Assembly: GCA_034401135.1 (NCBI GenBank)
Contig: JAWZSP010000004.1
Coordinates: 558,001-622,000 of the forward strand
Reading direction: 5' to 3'
Source: Volutella citrinella
Lineage: Eukaryota; Ascomycota; Sordariomycetes; Hypocreales; Nectriaceae
Length of the DNA: 64,000 nucleotides
Shown: positions 33,415-44,738 of the stretch, one piece after another
Numbering within the stretch: the stretch's first letter is position 1
Layout: every line of letters begins with the position of its first letter
The notes under the pieces: model-generated
The model's database searches: none
The model's input: the letters and a program-made list of their open reading frames with translations, nothing else
What the model was told of the DNA's origin: nothing
Position numbers and translations under genes: made by a program

Positions 33415-36198
33415 TCAGTCCTTCCTCGCCATCTTGATCGAGTTTGCGCCGGTCTCTACGACGCGATAGCCGTCGGCGTCGCCCTCGCCGCTGGCAGCAA
33501 GTTCGTACGCCTGCTCGCTCCTGTCGCAGAGCACCTTCAGGTCGGCCTCGCTCAAGACGTCCTCACCGCCGGTGCCCTCGTACACCTGGCCGTCTTTGAG
33601 CAGGAGGGCCTGCAGCGTCTCCTTGTCCAGGTCCTCGCGCATGTCCATCTTCTGTCCCATGTTCTTGAATCCGCCCTTTTTGATGACCAGCTTCTCGAGG
33701 CGCCGCTTGGCGTCGGCAGAGAGCAGGAGGGATTCCTCCACTGTGCCGCGCGTGGCGAGGCGGTAGACAATGACAGGCCGTGTCTGGCCGATGCGGTGGC
33801 ACCGGTCCTGGGCCTGCAGGTCTTGCTGGGGATTAAAATCGGAGTCGAAGAGGATGACGGTGTCGGCTGACGCGAGGTTGATGCCCTGGCCGCCGGCGCG
33901 CGTCGACAGCAGGAAGATGCGGTGGTCGGGGTCGTTGTTGAAGTCGTGAATCTGCTGTCTGCGCGACTCCAGGCCAACGGAGCCGTCGATGCGGCAGACG
34001 TTCCAACCACGGAGCTCCTTGCAGTAGTCCTCAAGGATGTCAAGCTGCGTGACAAACTGGGAGAAGATGAGGACCTTGTGGTCGTCCTCGAAGAGCGCTG
34101 GGAGCAGACGGTCCAGCAGGAGCATCTTTCCAGAAGATGTCACGATGGATTCGTCGACGGGGACGCTGTCGGAGAGGTCCCAGGGGTTGTAAAAATTGTG
34201 CGGGCTATTGCACACGAGACGAAGCTGCATCATAGGATTGTTGAGCTTCTTCTGAGCGATTTGTTTTTCTGTTGTCGTTAGTATGAGGACGCTTCATTCT
34301 AGAAGGAGAATACTCACTCGCCAGCTCGAGGGTCTTGGCTCGCGCTATCTCCTCAGCAGTCATGGACACCTGACTGGACTTGTCGTCCGACTCATCATCC
34401 ACGGCCATCTCTCTTGCAAGCTTGGCCTCGAACTCGTCATCAGACAAGGCCTCTTCATCAGAGCCCGCCTCCTTGTACGTGCGCGACTTGCGTGAACGAC
34501 TTCGCACACTACCTGGAGTAGAATGCCTACTAGATCTACTGCTCTTCGGCTCAGAGATGACAGCAGTCGGCGGGCTCTTGCGCTTCGGAGTCAGTTTGGC
34601 GTCGGGTGTCTGCGGCTTCGTCTTCTTAGGTGGTCGACCGGGCCCCCGTTTGCCCATCATCATTGAGAATGCATTGGCGGCAGGCGATGTATTTTTCTCC
34701 TCTGCTTTGACGGGTGTTGGCTTCTTGCGAGGACTCTCGCGCAAGGGGAGCGACATGGTCTTCAACGGTGTCCCATTGGCCTTGGGCGTACCAGAGAAGG
34801 ATCGCACAGATGATGGTGTAGAGTTGATCTTTTCAGTCACCTTTTCTTCCAGATAAGCACGAGTATCGATCTTCTTGTCGGTAAAAACATTGTAAAGATC
34901 CGTCTGCTCTCTCGTCATTGGCGCGAAGAGAACGTACTCCCGCTTCTTGGGGAGGTAAGAAGCGACATCCTGCTTGATACGACGGAGCAACATAGGCTGC
35001 AGGATGAGGTGAATCTTTTTGACAAGATCTTGCTTCTTCTGGTCGCCAATGAAGTCCTGAGTACCTTGTTCGTCTTCGAGGTCCGAGAAGTCAAACCACG
35101 ACTCGAATGCCTCCCAATCTGTGAAGATTTTCGGCAGGAGGAAATGGAGCAGGGACCAGAGCTCTTTGAGATTATTCTGTAGCGGTGTTCCGGTGATGAG
35201 CAATCGGGTGGCGGAGGAGAACTGCTGAAGGTGTCCGAATAGCTTGGATTCCGCATTCTTCATTCGGTGACCTTCGTCCTAAAAAGATATCAGCAGCGCA
35301 CCAAGCTTGTCGGCGCGCGTGGGACAAAATACTTACGATGATGATAAACTCCCAATTCACCCGAGACAAGTGATGCTGGTCCCTAATGACCATTTCGTAG
35401 GATGTGCAAACGACAGGAAATTGGACACTAGGACGACCGTTGTCGAGGTGCTTCATCATCTTAGTCTTGAAGATCGCGTCGCGCTCGGTGGGAGTGCCAT
35501 GGTACATGACGACAGGAATAGATGGTGTCCATTTGTGGAATTCGTCCATCCAATTTGACAGTGTGCTCAAAGGGGCAACAATCAGATGAGGCCCGAGGTA
35601 ATTCTCTTGCTCTCTGAGTAGTGCGATCAAGGATATGGTTTGGACCGTTTTGCCTGTCTTGTGTCAGCACGAACGCCTCACAAGGAACTGAATCAAACTT
35701 ACCGAGGCCCATCTCATCGGCCAGAATGCCACTCATTCCCTGGGAGCAAATCTCGTACATCCAAGTGAGGCCTTCGAGCTGGTAGTCTCGCATGGTGCCT
35801 CCGACCATGCACTTGGGCTGCTGGGCCATTTGTAGGTTGTGCTCTCCAAGCGCCTTGCCATCAAGGCTACTGCCGACGCGACCAAGAACCTGTGTCTTCT
35901 TGGTCAAGATGTCGCTAAAGGCAGCGCTCTTCCGAAGCAAGTCGTCAAGTTCACGAGCCTTCTGCTCGCGCTCCTCCTTGGTTTCGGCCTTCTTCTTGGA
36001 CCGCCTTTTTAGCAATTTGGCGCGCCGCTTCTCCTCGATTTTCGCATTCTCTACGCGCGCCTTCTCCTCTTCAAGGCTGAGGAGATCATCGCTCGCCTGC
36101 ACCGCAGGACTCTCCGCCTCCGCTGGTGGGGAGCTTGGTGCACTGGTAGGAAGGCGAGAATTGGTACGGGTCGACAGCGAGGGAGTTGGTGATTCCAT
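33415..36198 (-). CDS. SNF2-family chromatin remodelling ATPase, LSH/DDM1/MUS-30 type
   Basis: Nuclear ATP-dependent remodeller of the LSH (HELLS)/DDM1 subfamily; the Neurospora member MUS-30 is needed for genome stability. Exons on the minus strand: 36198-35703, 35653-35337, 35278-34318, 34268-33415 (875 aa), all with good donors and CTAAC- or CTGAC-like branch sites. ATG 36198 is chosen because the longer frame begins with TTG. N-terminal coiled, Lys/Glu-rich segment (residues about 30-110). Helicase motif I DEMGLGKT spans the first intron, motif II DEGH opens exon 3, followed by [11 protein letters not shown]. Lobe 2 has [27 protein letters not shown] and [10 protein letters not shown]. 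Between the lobes is a low-complexity insert of about 200 residues with an AT-hook ([10 protein letters not shown]). The C-terminal [15 protein letters not shown] block is LSH-like. It is divergent from metAP2. Confidence 0.94.
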
Positions 36199-36782
36199 TT
36201 TGAAGATTGAGTCCAAGTTTGCCAGGAGAAAAGGGACAAAGATTGGGTGAATTGATCACCTAGCAGGGTGCTGATTGTGGGATTGACTGGCAGCCAAGAT
36301 TGGTGCGCAATGCACAAGTGGAGGGGAAGTGAGCGAAAGGTGAGGCCAACAAATGACAATGCAAGCCAGTAGAATGCATATGATCAAGCCATTCACACGG
36401 CGAAAAGTATGTCTGTCCAAAACTCGCCAGGAGGCCCCCTTGAAGGACAAAGACGGCGTGAAAAAGATTGAAAGTCGAAGGGCGCACGCGACAGACACGG
36501 TCCAGAAGGCGGCAATGACGCCCTCGACGCGAAAAGGTAGCGCGGTCACGGGAAAGCGTGTTAAGTGGGCACTGACTAAGAAACACCGCCCTTCCTCTGG
36601 CTGTTGCCTGCTTGGATGGTTCTGCCGCCTTTCACCGGCTTCCCTAATTGGTTTCATCGTGTGACAACGGCTAACTACTCGCGTGCACCGAAAGTCCGAA
36701 TGGCATCAACCCACCTTCGGCAACTATTTTTATATCCGAATTAACAAACCACTCGAATCCGCGACAAAGAGTTAATGTCGGA
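36199..36782. promoter_or_regulatory. Divergent promoter region between the SNF2 gene and metAP2
   Basis: 584 bp between two start codons of opposite strands. Both genes must be controlled from here. No specific element was recognised. Confidence 0.5.
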
Positions 36783-38433
<1,651 letters not shown>

Positions 38434-39042
38434 TGGATACGGTTACGCTTATGGATGGAAATTCTTCAGTGCGATGCGTCCATCACAGACGACGTTGCAA
38501 AGCACTTATGGTGTGCTTGACACCTTGAGACGGCCTTACGGGGTCGTTGCCAGGCAGCGCTCAACTCTGCCCAACATTGTGACACAACTTCAACAGACGT
38601 GCATTTAAATTCACCACGCTCTTTACTCAGAATAGTTTTGTCAATTTACTTTCAGGCAACATAATGCCACCGCAACGAAATGACCGTTATTCCCAACGTT
38701 GCGACCCCAACCGTGTGTAGTGTTCTCCAGGGCTTTCAGCCACATCCCACCTGAGCCCAGCCACACCCCTGCCAATGACTGGGTGGTGTGTGTGGCAGTT
38801 GCCCCTCCATCCAAGCATAACCCCACCAAGGGAAAATATCGTCGGCTTCTGACTCAAAAAGGTGCCTTCTCTCTACCCATTCGTCCCCAATCCCGACAAC
38901 CACTACCAGCCATCTCGAGCGAAGCCCACCTGAGCTTCACTCCGACCTAGATCTAGCCACCGTGCACTCCCTCCGCGTCCTCCGCCCGGCCCTCCGCAGC
39001 CTCTCGCCCAGCCGCTTCTCGACGCTCGGCAGTCTCGCCAAA
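38434..39042. other. Intergenic region and 5' leader of the Arc1-type gene
   Basis: 609 bp. The last 81 bp (38962-39042) are in frame with the downstream gene and could encode a presequence from a GUG codon. The upstream part is pyrimidine-rich (38860-38900). No separate gene is supported. Confidence 0.5.
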
Positions 39043-40230
39043 ATGTCGACCCCCATCAGCGCCCAGACCTACACCCCCACCGAGGAGGCCGAGATCCAGC
39101 AGTGGCTGACCACCTCTGAGCGCCTCAAGGCCCCCGAGGACAAGTCGTCCATCCTCGAGACGCTCAACTCCCACCTCGCCAGCCGCACCACGCTGCTCGG
39201 CACCAAGCCCAGCAAGGCCGACGTCGCCATCTACGAGACTCTGGCCTCTGTCGTCGCCAAGTGGACCCCCGAGGAGCGCACCGGCGAGAACGGCCACCCT
39301 CATATTGTCCGCCACCTCGACTTTGTCCAGAACTCGCCCCTCTTCGGCCTCGAGGTCAAGGATGCCGACAAGTTCGCCGTCGATGCCGACAACGTCCTCT
39401 ACGTGAAGCCCCCCGTCGACGCCAAGGCCGAGAAGGAGCGCCTCAAGAAGGAGAAGGCCGCCGCCGCTGCCGCTGCTGGCAATGGCAAGGAGACCACCCT
39501 CGTCGACCGCACCAAGGAGAAGGTCGAGGAGGTCAAGGCCGAGGTCAAGGACGCCGCTGGTGCCGCTGCCGGCGCCGCCAAGCCCAAGAAGGAGAAGAAG
39601 GAGAAGGCCCCCAAGCAGCAGAAGGCTCCCGCACCCGCCGCTCCCCTGTCGCCCGCCCTCATCGACCTCCGCGTCGGTCACATCCTCAAGGCCATCCGCC
39701 ACCCCGACGCCGACTCCCTGTACGTGTCGACTATTGCCGTGGGCGACGAGGCCAGCGAGGACTACAAGGAGTACGAGGGCCAGATCTGCCGCACAGTGTG
39801 CTCCGGCCTCAACGGCAAGATCCCGCTCGAGGAGATGCAGGGCCGCAAGGTCATTGTCGTGTGCAACCTCAAGCCGGTCAAGATGCGCGGCATCAAGTCG
39901 TGCGCCATGGTCCTGGCCGCCTCCCCCGTGCCCAAGGAGGGCGAGGACGACCACAGCGGCCCCGTCGAGCTCGTCTCCCCGCCCGAGGGTGCCAAGGCCG
40001 GCGAGCGCGTGTGGTTCGAGGGCTGGGAGGGCAAGCCTGAGGGCGTGCTCAACCCCAAGAAGAAGATCTGGGAGACTTTCCAGCCTGGTTTCACCACCAC
40101 CGACAAGCTCGAGGTCGCCTTTGATGCCGGTGTCGTTGAGCAGCTCGGCAAGACTGGCGTCGGCAAGCTTGTTACTGAGAGCGGCGGTGTCTGCACCGTT
40201 CCCACCATGGTTGGCGCCCAGGTCCGATAA
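39043..40230 (+). CDS. tRNA-binding aminoacyl-tRNA synthetase cofactor, Arc1/EMAPII type
   Basis: Cytosolic cofactor that binds tRNA and holds methionyl- and glutamyl-tRNA synthetases in a complex (known for yeast Arc1). Single exon, 395 aa from ATG 39043. Residues 1-125 form a GST-C-like interaction domain (ERLKAPEDKSSILETLNSHL..., PSKADVAIYETL). Residues about 125-200 are an Ala/Lys/Glu-rich basic linker. Residues about 203-395 are the OB-fold EMAPII domain: LIDLRVGHILKAIRHPDADS, CNLKPVKMRGIKSCAMVLAAS and the C-terminal extension ending in VPTMVGAQVR. Codon use is extremely C-biased, indicating high expression. The open frame continues upstream to a GUG at 38962 in strong context, encoding a basic, acid-free 27-residue segment; a second, mitochondrial isoform is possible. 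Confidence 0.94.
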   Translation: MSTPISAQTYTPTEEAEIQQWLTTSERLKAPEDKSSILETLNSHLASRTTLLGTKPSKADVAIYETLASVVAKWTPEERTGENGHPHIVRHLDFVQNSPLFGLEVKDADKFAVDADNVLYVKPPVDAKAEKERLKKEKAAAAAAAGNGKETTLVDRTKEKVEEVKAEVKDAAGAAAGAAKPKKEKKEKAPKQQKAPAPAAPLSPALIDLRVGHILKAIRHPDADSLYVSTIAVGDEASEDYKEYEGQICRTVCSGLNGKIPLEEMQGRKVIVVCNLKPVKMRGIKSCAMVLAASPVPKEGEDDHSGPVELVSPPEGAKAGERVWFEGWEGKPEGVLNPKKKIWETFQPGFTTTDKLEVAFDAGVVEQLGKTGVGKLVTESGGVCTVPTMVGAQVR

Positions 40231-40779
40231 ACGTGTGATTCAGATTCAGTACATATCATGAGATAGATGAAGAATGGAGACTCCATGAAAGGGTTGAATG
40301 ACAAAAACTACATTTCATGTGGTATCTTAGGAGCCCTGTTGCGAGCCGCCTCTATACCCTGTTGAACACATACTCAACCCGATGTTCAAATCACACCCCG
40401 CCCGCGTAGGTACGCGAGTAAAGACGGCCGCGCTCAAGTCCTGGAGCCGTAATCGACTTTCGAGGTCCAATGCCTGCACATGTCCTCGGCCAGTTTGGAG
40501 CACCAGCTTTGGCCAAAAGAGTTGGGCTTTGGTCATATAAAATGTGACGTTTCTCTTTGTTTCTCCCGTCCATGTACACCTTCATTCCGGTTCTCCCATG
40601 GAAGTGAACTCGATGACCCGTTGTTTACAGCTCCTCGCCGCCCCCAGATTTGCGTAACAGCGCAACGCGAACCAAAAATATGGCCCAGCCGACATTTCAC
40701 TCGGGCTTTTGCCCGTAAATAACCATGCTGCGACCGCTCGTTAGCCAAAGTCACAACAGAACAAAGAGTCATGGGTCTC
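40231..40779. other. Intergenic region containing a decayed exon copy
   Basis: 549 bp between the convergent Arc1-type and methyltransferase genes. It holds their 3' UTRs and, at about 40370-40520, a degenerate copy of the methyltransferase last exon (separate entry). Confidence 0.5.
40370..40520 (-). pseudogene. Decayed copy of the last exon of the adjacent methyltransferase gene
   Basis: Read on the minus strand, this stretch gives ...ALDLESRLRLQDLSAAVFTRV..., which parallels the methyltransferase exon 2 product AWNFENISSGLEGLSAAVFTRV. A 16-base block is identical between 40421-40436 and 40883-40898, with flanking matches (GCCTGC before the exon, GAGCC inside). The copy sits downstream of the functional gene in the same orientation, starts after a splice-acceptor-like GTGCAG and loses similarity on both sides. 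It has no start and could not encode a working enzyme, so it is called a partial tandem duplicate in decay. Confidence 0.6.
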
Positions 40780-41879
40780 TCACATGGGAAAGTAGGCGTG
40801 GATCTTGGGATTCTTCAAGTCGAGGAGGACCTGGGCAAGGAATACATCCAGCTCGGCCTTGGTCCAGCCGAGGACGCGGGTGAAGACGGCCGCGCTCAGC
40901 CCCTCGAGCCCGCTGCTAATGTTCTCAAAGTTCCAAGCGCCTGCGGACGAAGCCAACGTCAGTTACCGTCACGAGTCGCCTCACACCTAAACCACAGGCA
41001 AGACATACCCAGCTCCTTGAGCCTCGCGTCCTTGGGCCACCGGTTGGTGGGCCACTTGTAGACTGCCTTGTGCAGACCGACGAAGCCTGCGTCCCGCATC
41101 TCCTCATAATACGCCTTGGTGTGGTCAAACGGGCGGCCCAGCTTGTGAGAGCCCTCGACGAAGAGGTCGACCCAGCGCTGCAGCGCGCAGCCCTCGGGCA
41201 TGGTGCCGTCGTCGCACGCGACGGGACAGATGTCGCAGATCTCGAACCAGCCGCCCGGGCTGAGGTTCTCGAGGCACTGCCCGAAGAAGCGCGGCCAGTC
41301 GGCGAGCGACGATGTCATCTGGCGGCTGTAGATGAAGTCGAACCGCGTGCCAAATGTCCACGGCTCCTCAATATCGTCAACCTGGAAGCTCAGGTTAGGC
41401 GGCACAAAGGGGCTCTGGATCGGGCTCAGGTCGACGCCAATGACGCGGGCCTCGGGGTGCTCGTCGGCAAAGTCCATGGCCCAGAGACCCGTCCCGGTGC
41501 CGACGTCAAGGACCGTCTGCACCTTGTGGCCGCCGCGGCCGGCCGGCGACGTATAGAGCCGGTTCCCAAAGGTCAGGAGAGTGAGGTGGTGCTGCAGGTC
41601 TAGACGCTCCTGTTCCTGGGCATCGTTGGGCAGGACATACTGGCCGTCCTTGTAGGCGTGGTACGTGCGGCCGTTCTCTTCGCGGTAGCGCAGGATGCTG
41701 CTGCTCATGGAGGCGGTCGAGCTCTGGACGTCGGAGCCGAAGAAGGAGTCGCCGTCGTTGTCGCCGGCATCGTCGTCGGCCTCGGCCTCGATGAAGCCAA
41801 CGCCGCCGGCCGTGGCAGCGGCGGTCTGGGCGTCGGGTCGCGGTCCGGAGACGGGCGCGGGGGCTTTTTCCTCGGCCAT
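40780..41879 (-). CDS. SAM-dependent methyltransferase (LaeA-like/UMTA family)
   Basis: Class I methyltransferase, 343 aa. Exons on the minus strand: 41879-41009 and 40940-40780; donor GTATGT, acceptor TGCGGACG...GCAG, phase 1. Without the intron the frame would end shortly after position 41009. The N-terminal 60 residues are Ala/Asp-rich and probably disordered. The SAM motif I is VLDVGTGTGLWAMDFADEHP (residues about 123-142), followed by VIGVDLSPIQSPFVPPNLSF and DFIYSRQMTSSLADWPRFF, blocks shared by the large fungal TAM/LaeA-like group. The substrate is unknown; some relatives act in secondary metabolism, but no biosynthetic cluster surrounds it here. A decayed copy of its last exon lies just downstream. 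Confidence 0.92.
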
Positions 41880-44153
41880 GGCTCAGCAGCTGTCTTGACT
41901 CGCGTTGGTGTGTTCAATTCGCTCAAACTTGGCTCAAGATGGTGGGATGATGGCTTGTCGGTCGGTCATTGAACTGGATCCGGTTGAACGAGACGACACG
42001 TAATATTGCCTCCATGTTGCATATGTCAACACGACTATGTGCACCACAGCGGCATCCGCGACATCCACCGTGGCCCTGCCGACCCCGGGTTGATTGGGCG
42101 TGTCGGCTCTCCTCCGCACGTCGCCACCTGTTGCAATGCAATGCAGTCAGACAACCTCGCATCAGAACCTGGCCTATGGACCGTGTCCGGTGGAGCAGCC
42201 TGCACGCAAGAGGCGGCGATGGCAGGCGGTCAACTCCCGGCATAGACATATTAGGACAGCAGGTCGCGTTCGTTCACAGGGGCCGTTGTTCACGGAGTGA
42301 GCGGCATCGCCAAAAGCCACAGCCCGGACAGGAGTCGTAGCAGCTGCACCACTGCGGCGCCGCATCTTTGCGCACCATGCTGGTAAATATATGCGCTACT
42401 GGTATGGGTCTCTTCACATCTCGCCCTGGTCACGAGAATGCAATGCAGGCGCAAACGTGGAGCGACCTCGTCAGCAGCCTCTCCGCCCTCTCCGCCCCCA
42501 GTCCTGGCACACGCACCGATGCGACTCGATCCTGCGGGAGCGAGGATGTAGCCGCCCGGATGCAACAATTCCGTGACTCCACCGCCGTCCCAGAAGGAGT
42601 TACCGGAAACCTTCTCTTGCTAAATTCCCTTGCTATCGGCGGGTCTGGCGGGGATGTGGACATGGATGAGGGCCGGGGGTGGGGTGAAGCCTAGGAGTAG
42701 GCGAAGTCTAGGGTCCCAGGCACCAACGTCTCTCAAGTCTTGAGGCGTAATCTCAAATTATCGTCGGCTCTAACCCTGTGGTTTTGACCGCCCGATATGT
42801 AAGTACTAGTTGTGGACGATGTGACGCTGTTCCGAGAACACCAATGGGGTCGCCGAGACCAGTGGCCGGGCCGGGCCCTATGTGTTCAGAAGAGATACAC
42901 CATCCCTAAGGAACAATCGAAGCTATAACGAAGCCCCTGTCAACTAGATCTCCGCTTCCGGCCCGGATAAGTTTGGGCTGCTGATTCGTGGAAGTACCTC
43001 AATGTCTCTACTCCCAGACCAGCGCGCCCAACCGGAATCTCGATCCAACATCCCCGTCCTATGTCAGTATTCACTTACATGACTCGAATTGACTTCATTC
43101 ATACACCACATAGCCCCGTCTCAGTCGTCGCCGGGGAACTGCATCAAGGTCACATCGCCGTAGAGATGCCCTTGACCACGGCCATCCCGTCTGCCTCCGC
43201 GTTGAGATGTCTAGTGTCTGCCTGCCGTTTACTATCCCCGTGTGACGTGCATTGTTACATTTCCAAGCCATGCTGTATTCTCCTACACCCTTTTCAACTG
43301 TCCAAGTCTAGCGCCGAATCCTTCAAAGAGTTGGCGTTTTTTTTTTTTCTTCGTTGGCACGCTTCAGTAACTCCTCCGGTTTCCCCCGCTTCCTCTTTGT
43401 ATGTGTGGCTCAGATGCTACGATAGAATCGTGTTGGGTTTTCAAAACTTGACACTGGTTTTTCTATTCAAACAAAAGGCTACGGCAGAAAACGGCCACTG
43501 TTCGGTTGCCAATTGATCCGAGTAAACTAGCATTTGATATATTTCCACTGTTCCTAATCCTGCTCCGCCGGCAGTTTCGGCGGGAAACCTGCAATGTGGC
43601 ACGAAAAAGTCGACAGTTACTGTGATTTTCCCCATAGAAGACTCTATTTTGGCGTGGACCCTGCAACCGTGCCGGGCGTAGCATGCGGAAGCTTCAAATC
43701 ATCTCTCACCCCCACGGCCACCCCCTTGGCCAGTGGCTTGTTGCCCCAAGCCACCAGAGACTGAGAAACGCCCGAGCGGGTTTTCAGGTGTCTCCATCTC
43801 AAGGAGAAAGAACTGGGGGCCAAATCACCAATTTCACTTTCAGGGTGTATTGTGGTGAACAGTAACTATAAAAAAAATGGTGATCTCGCGATAAGGAGAA
43901 TCCCTTTCGCACCACAACCTGGAGCAACTCACTCAGATGCTCTTCTCAGCATAACCCAAGGCATAGCGACTGTCCTATGAGCTAATTGTGCTGACCATTC
44001 TCCACAACAAAAGTAGGATCCAGGGTCCTCGGGCCTGCATATGGCCCTGCCAAGTGTCGACACTCCTAAAAAAAAAAACTTGAGAAACTCGCCTCCGGTA
44101 GCGGCTCCATCTCATCCCCAGAAAACAAGGCCAGTTGCAACCCTGTGCGTTGC

Positions 44154-44200
44154 TTTTTTTTTTTTTTTTTTGAGGCTCTACGTGGGGGGCTGGACCCCCC
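44154..44200. repeat. T18 tract followed by a G6-N5-C6 hairpin
   Basis: Eighteen Ts at 44154-44171, then GGGGGG at 44184-44189 and CCCCCC at 44195-44200 separated by CTGGA. Such a tract-plus-hairpin may be a slippage product or the tail of an old retroposed sequence. Confidence 0.45.
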
Positions 44201-44285
44201 TAGTGTAGACAGATTCCTCGCCTTTTACTACCAAGCCACGCAATTCATGACCCCAGCCCAACAGCTCAGATAGACTAACCTAGTT

Positions 44286-44738
44286 TTACTTTGTGGCGGA
44301 AGCAGAGCTCCTATGGAGAACGGGTGTCGAATCTGATAGTGTCTCGTCGCCTAGTGTGCAGGCTTGGTAACTAGGACAGGGGGGCACCCTGCCGCCACAA
44401 TTGTCTACATAGACTTTGGAGTAGTACATTGTGTAACTGTTGATACATGTGTCCCGGTAGCCGAGAAGCTCAAACCCATGGTGTCTGGAATGTTCCATGG
44501 TGAATGAAGACTGGATTTCCGTTTCCCCACCTATGAACAACTTACAATTGGCTTCCTCCCTCTTACCATCCGCTTGCCACCTTGCACTAAGAAGCATAGG
44601 TGCTTTAGACATGGTTATCAGCAACTCCACTAGCGAACCGTCGATCCATCGTTCGATTCTCACCATGTGGCCTGCTTTCTTGCCTCTGTCGGCCGCAGGT
44701 GAGCTGTGAAGGGAAAATGATCGCCCTCCGCACCACAA
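44286..44738 (-). CDS. Possible small Cys-containing ORF (unrecognised, low confidence)
   Basis: An open frame of up to 150 codons, real start uncertain. Its C-terminal 85 residues look protein-like: MEHSRHHGFELLGYRDTC, then NSYTMYYSKVYVDNCGG and PPCPSYQAC, four Cys in 36 residues. A GTAAGT donor-like site lies within the frame upstream of this part, so the first half may be noncoding. No signal peptide and no known family. It could be a decayed or spliced gene, or chance. Confidence 0.25.
   Translation of the reverse strand: MWCGGRSFSLHSSPAADRGKKAGHMVRIERWIDGSLVELLITMSKAPMLLSARWQADGKREEANCKLFIGGETEIQSSFTMEHSRHHGFELLGYRDTCINSYTMYYSKVYVDNCGGRVPPCPSYQACTLGDETLSDSTPVLHRSSASATK

Noticed and set aside
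38953..39954. 333-codon minus-strand ORF opposite the Arc1-type gene
   Set aside because: Gly/Leu-rich shadow produced by strong C-ending codon bias on the plus strand; no domain.
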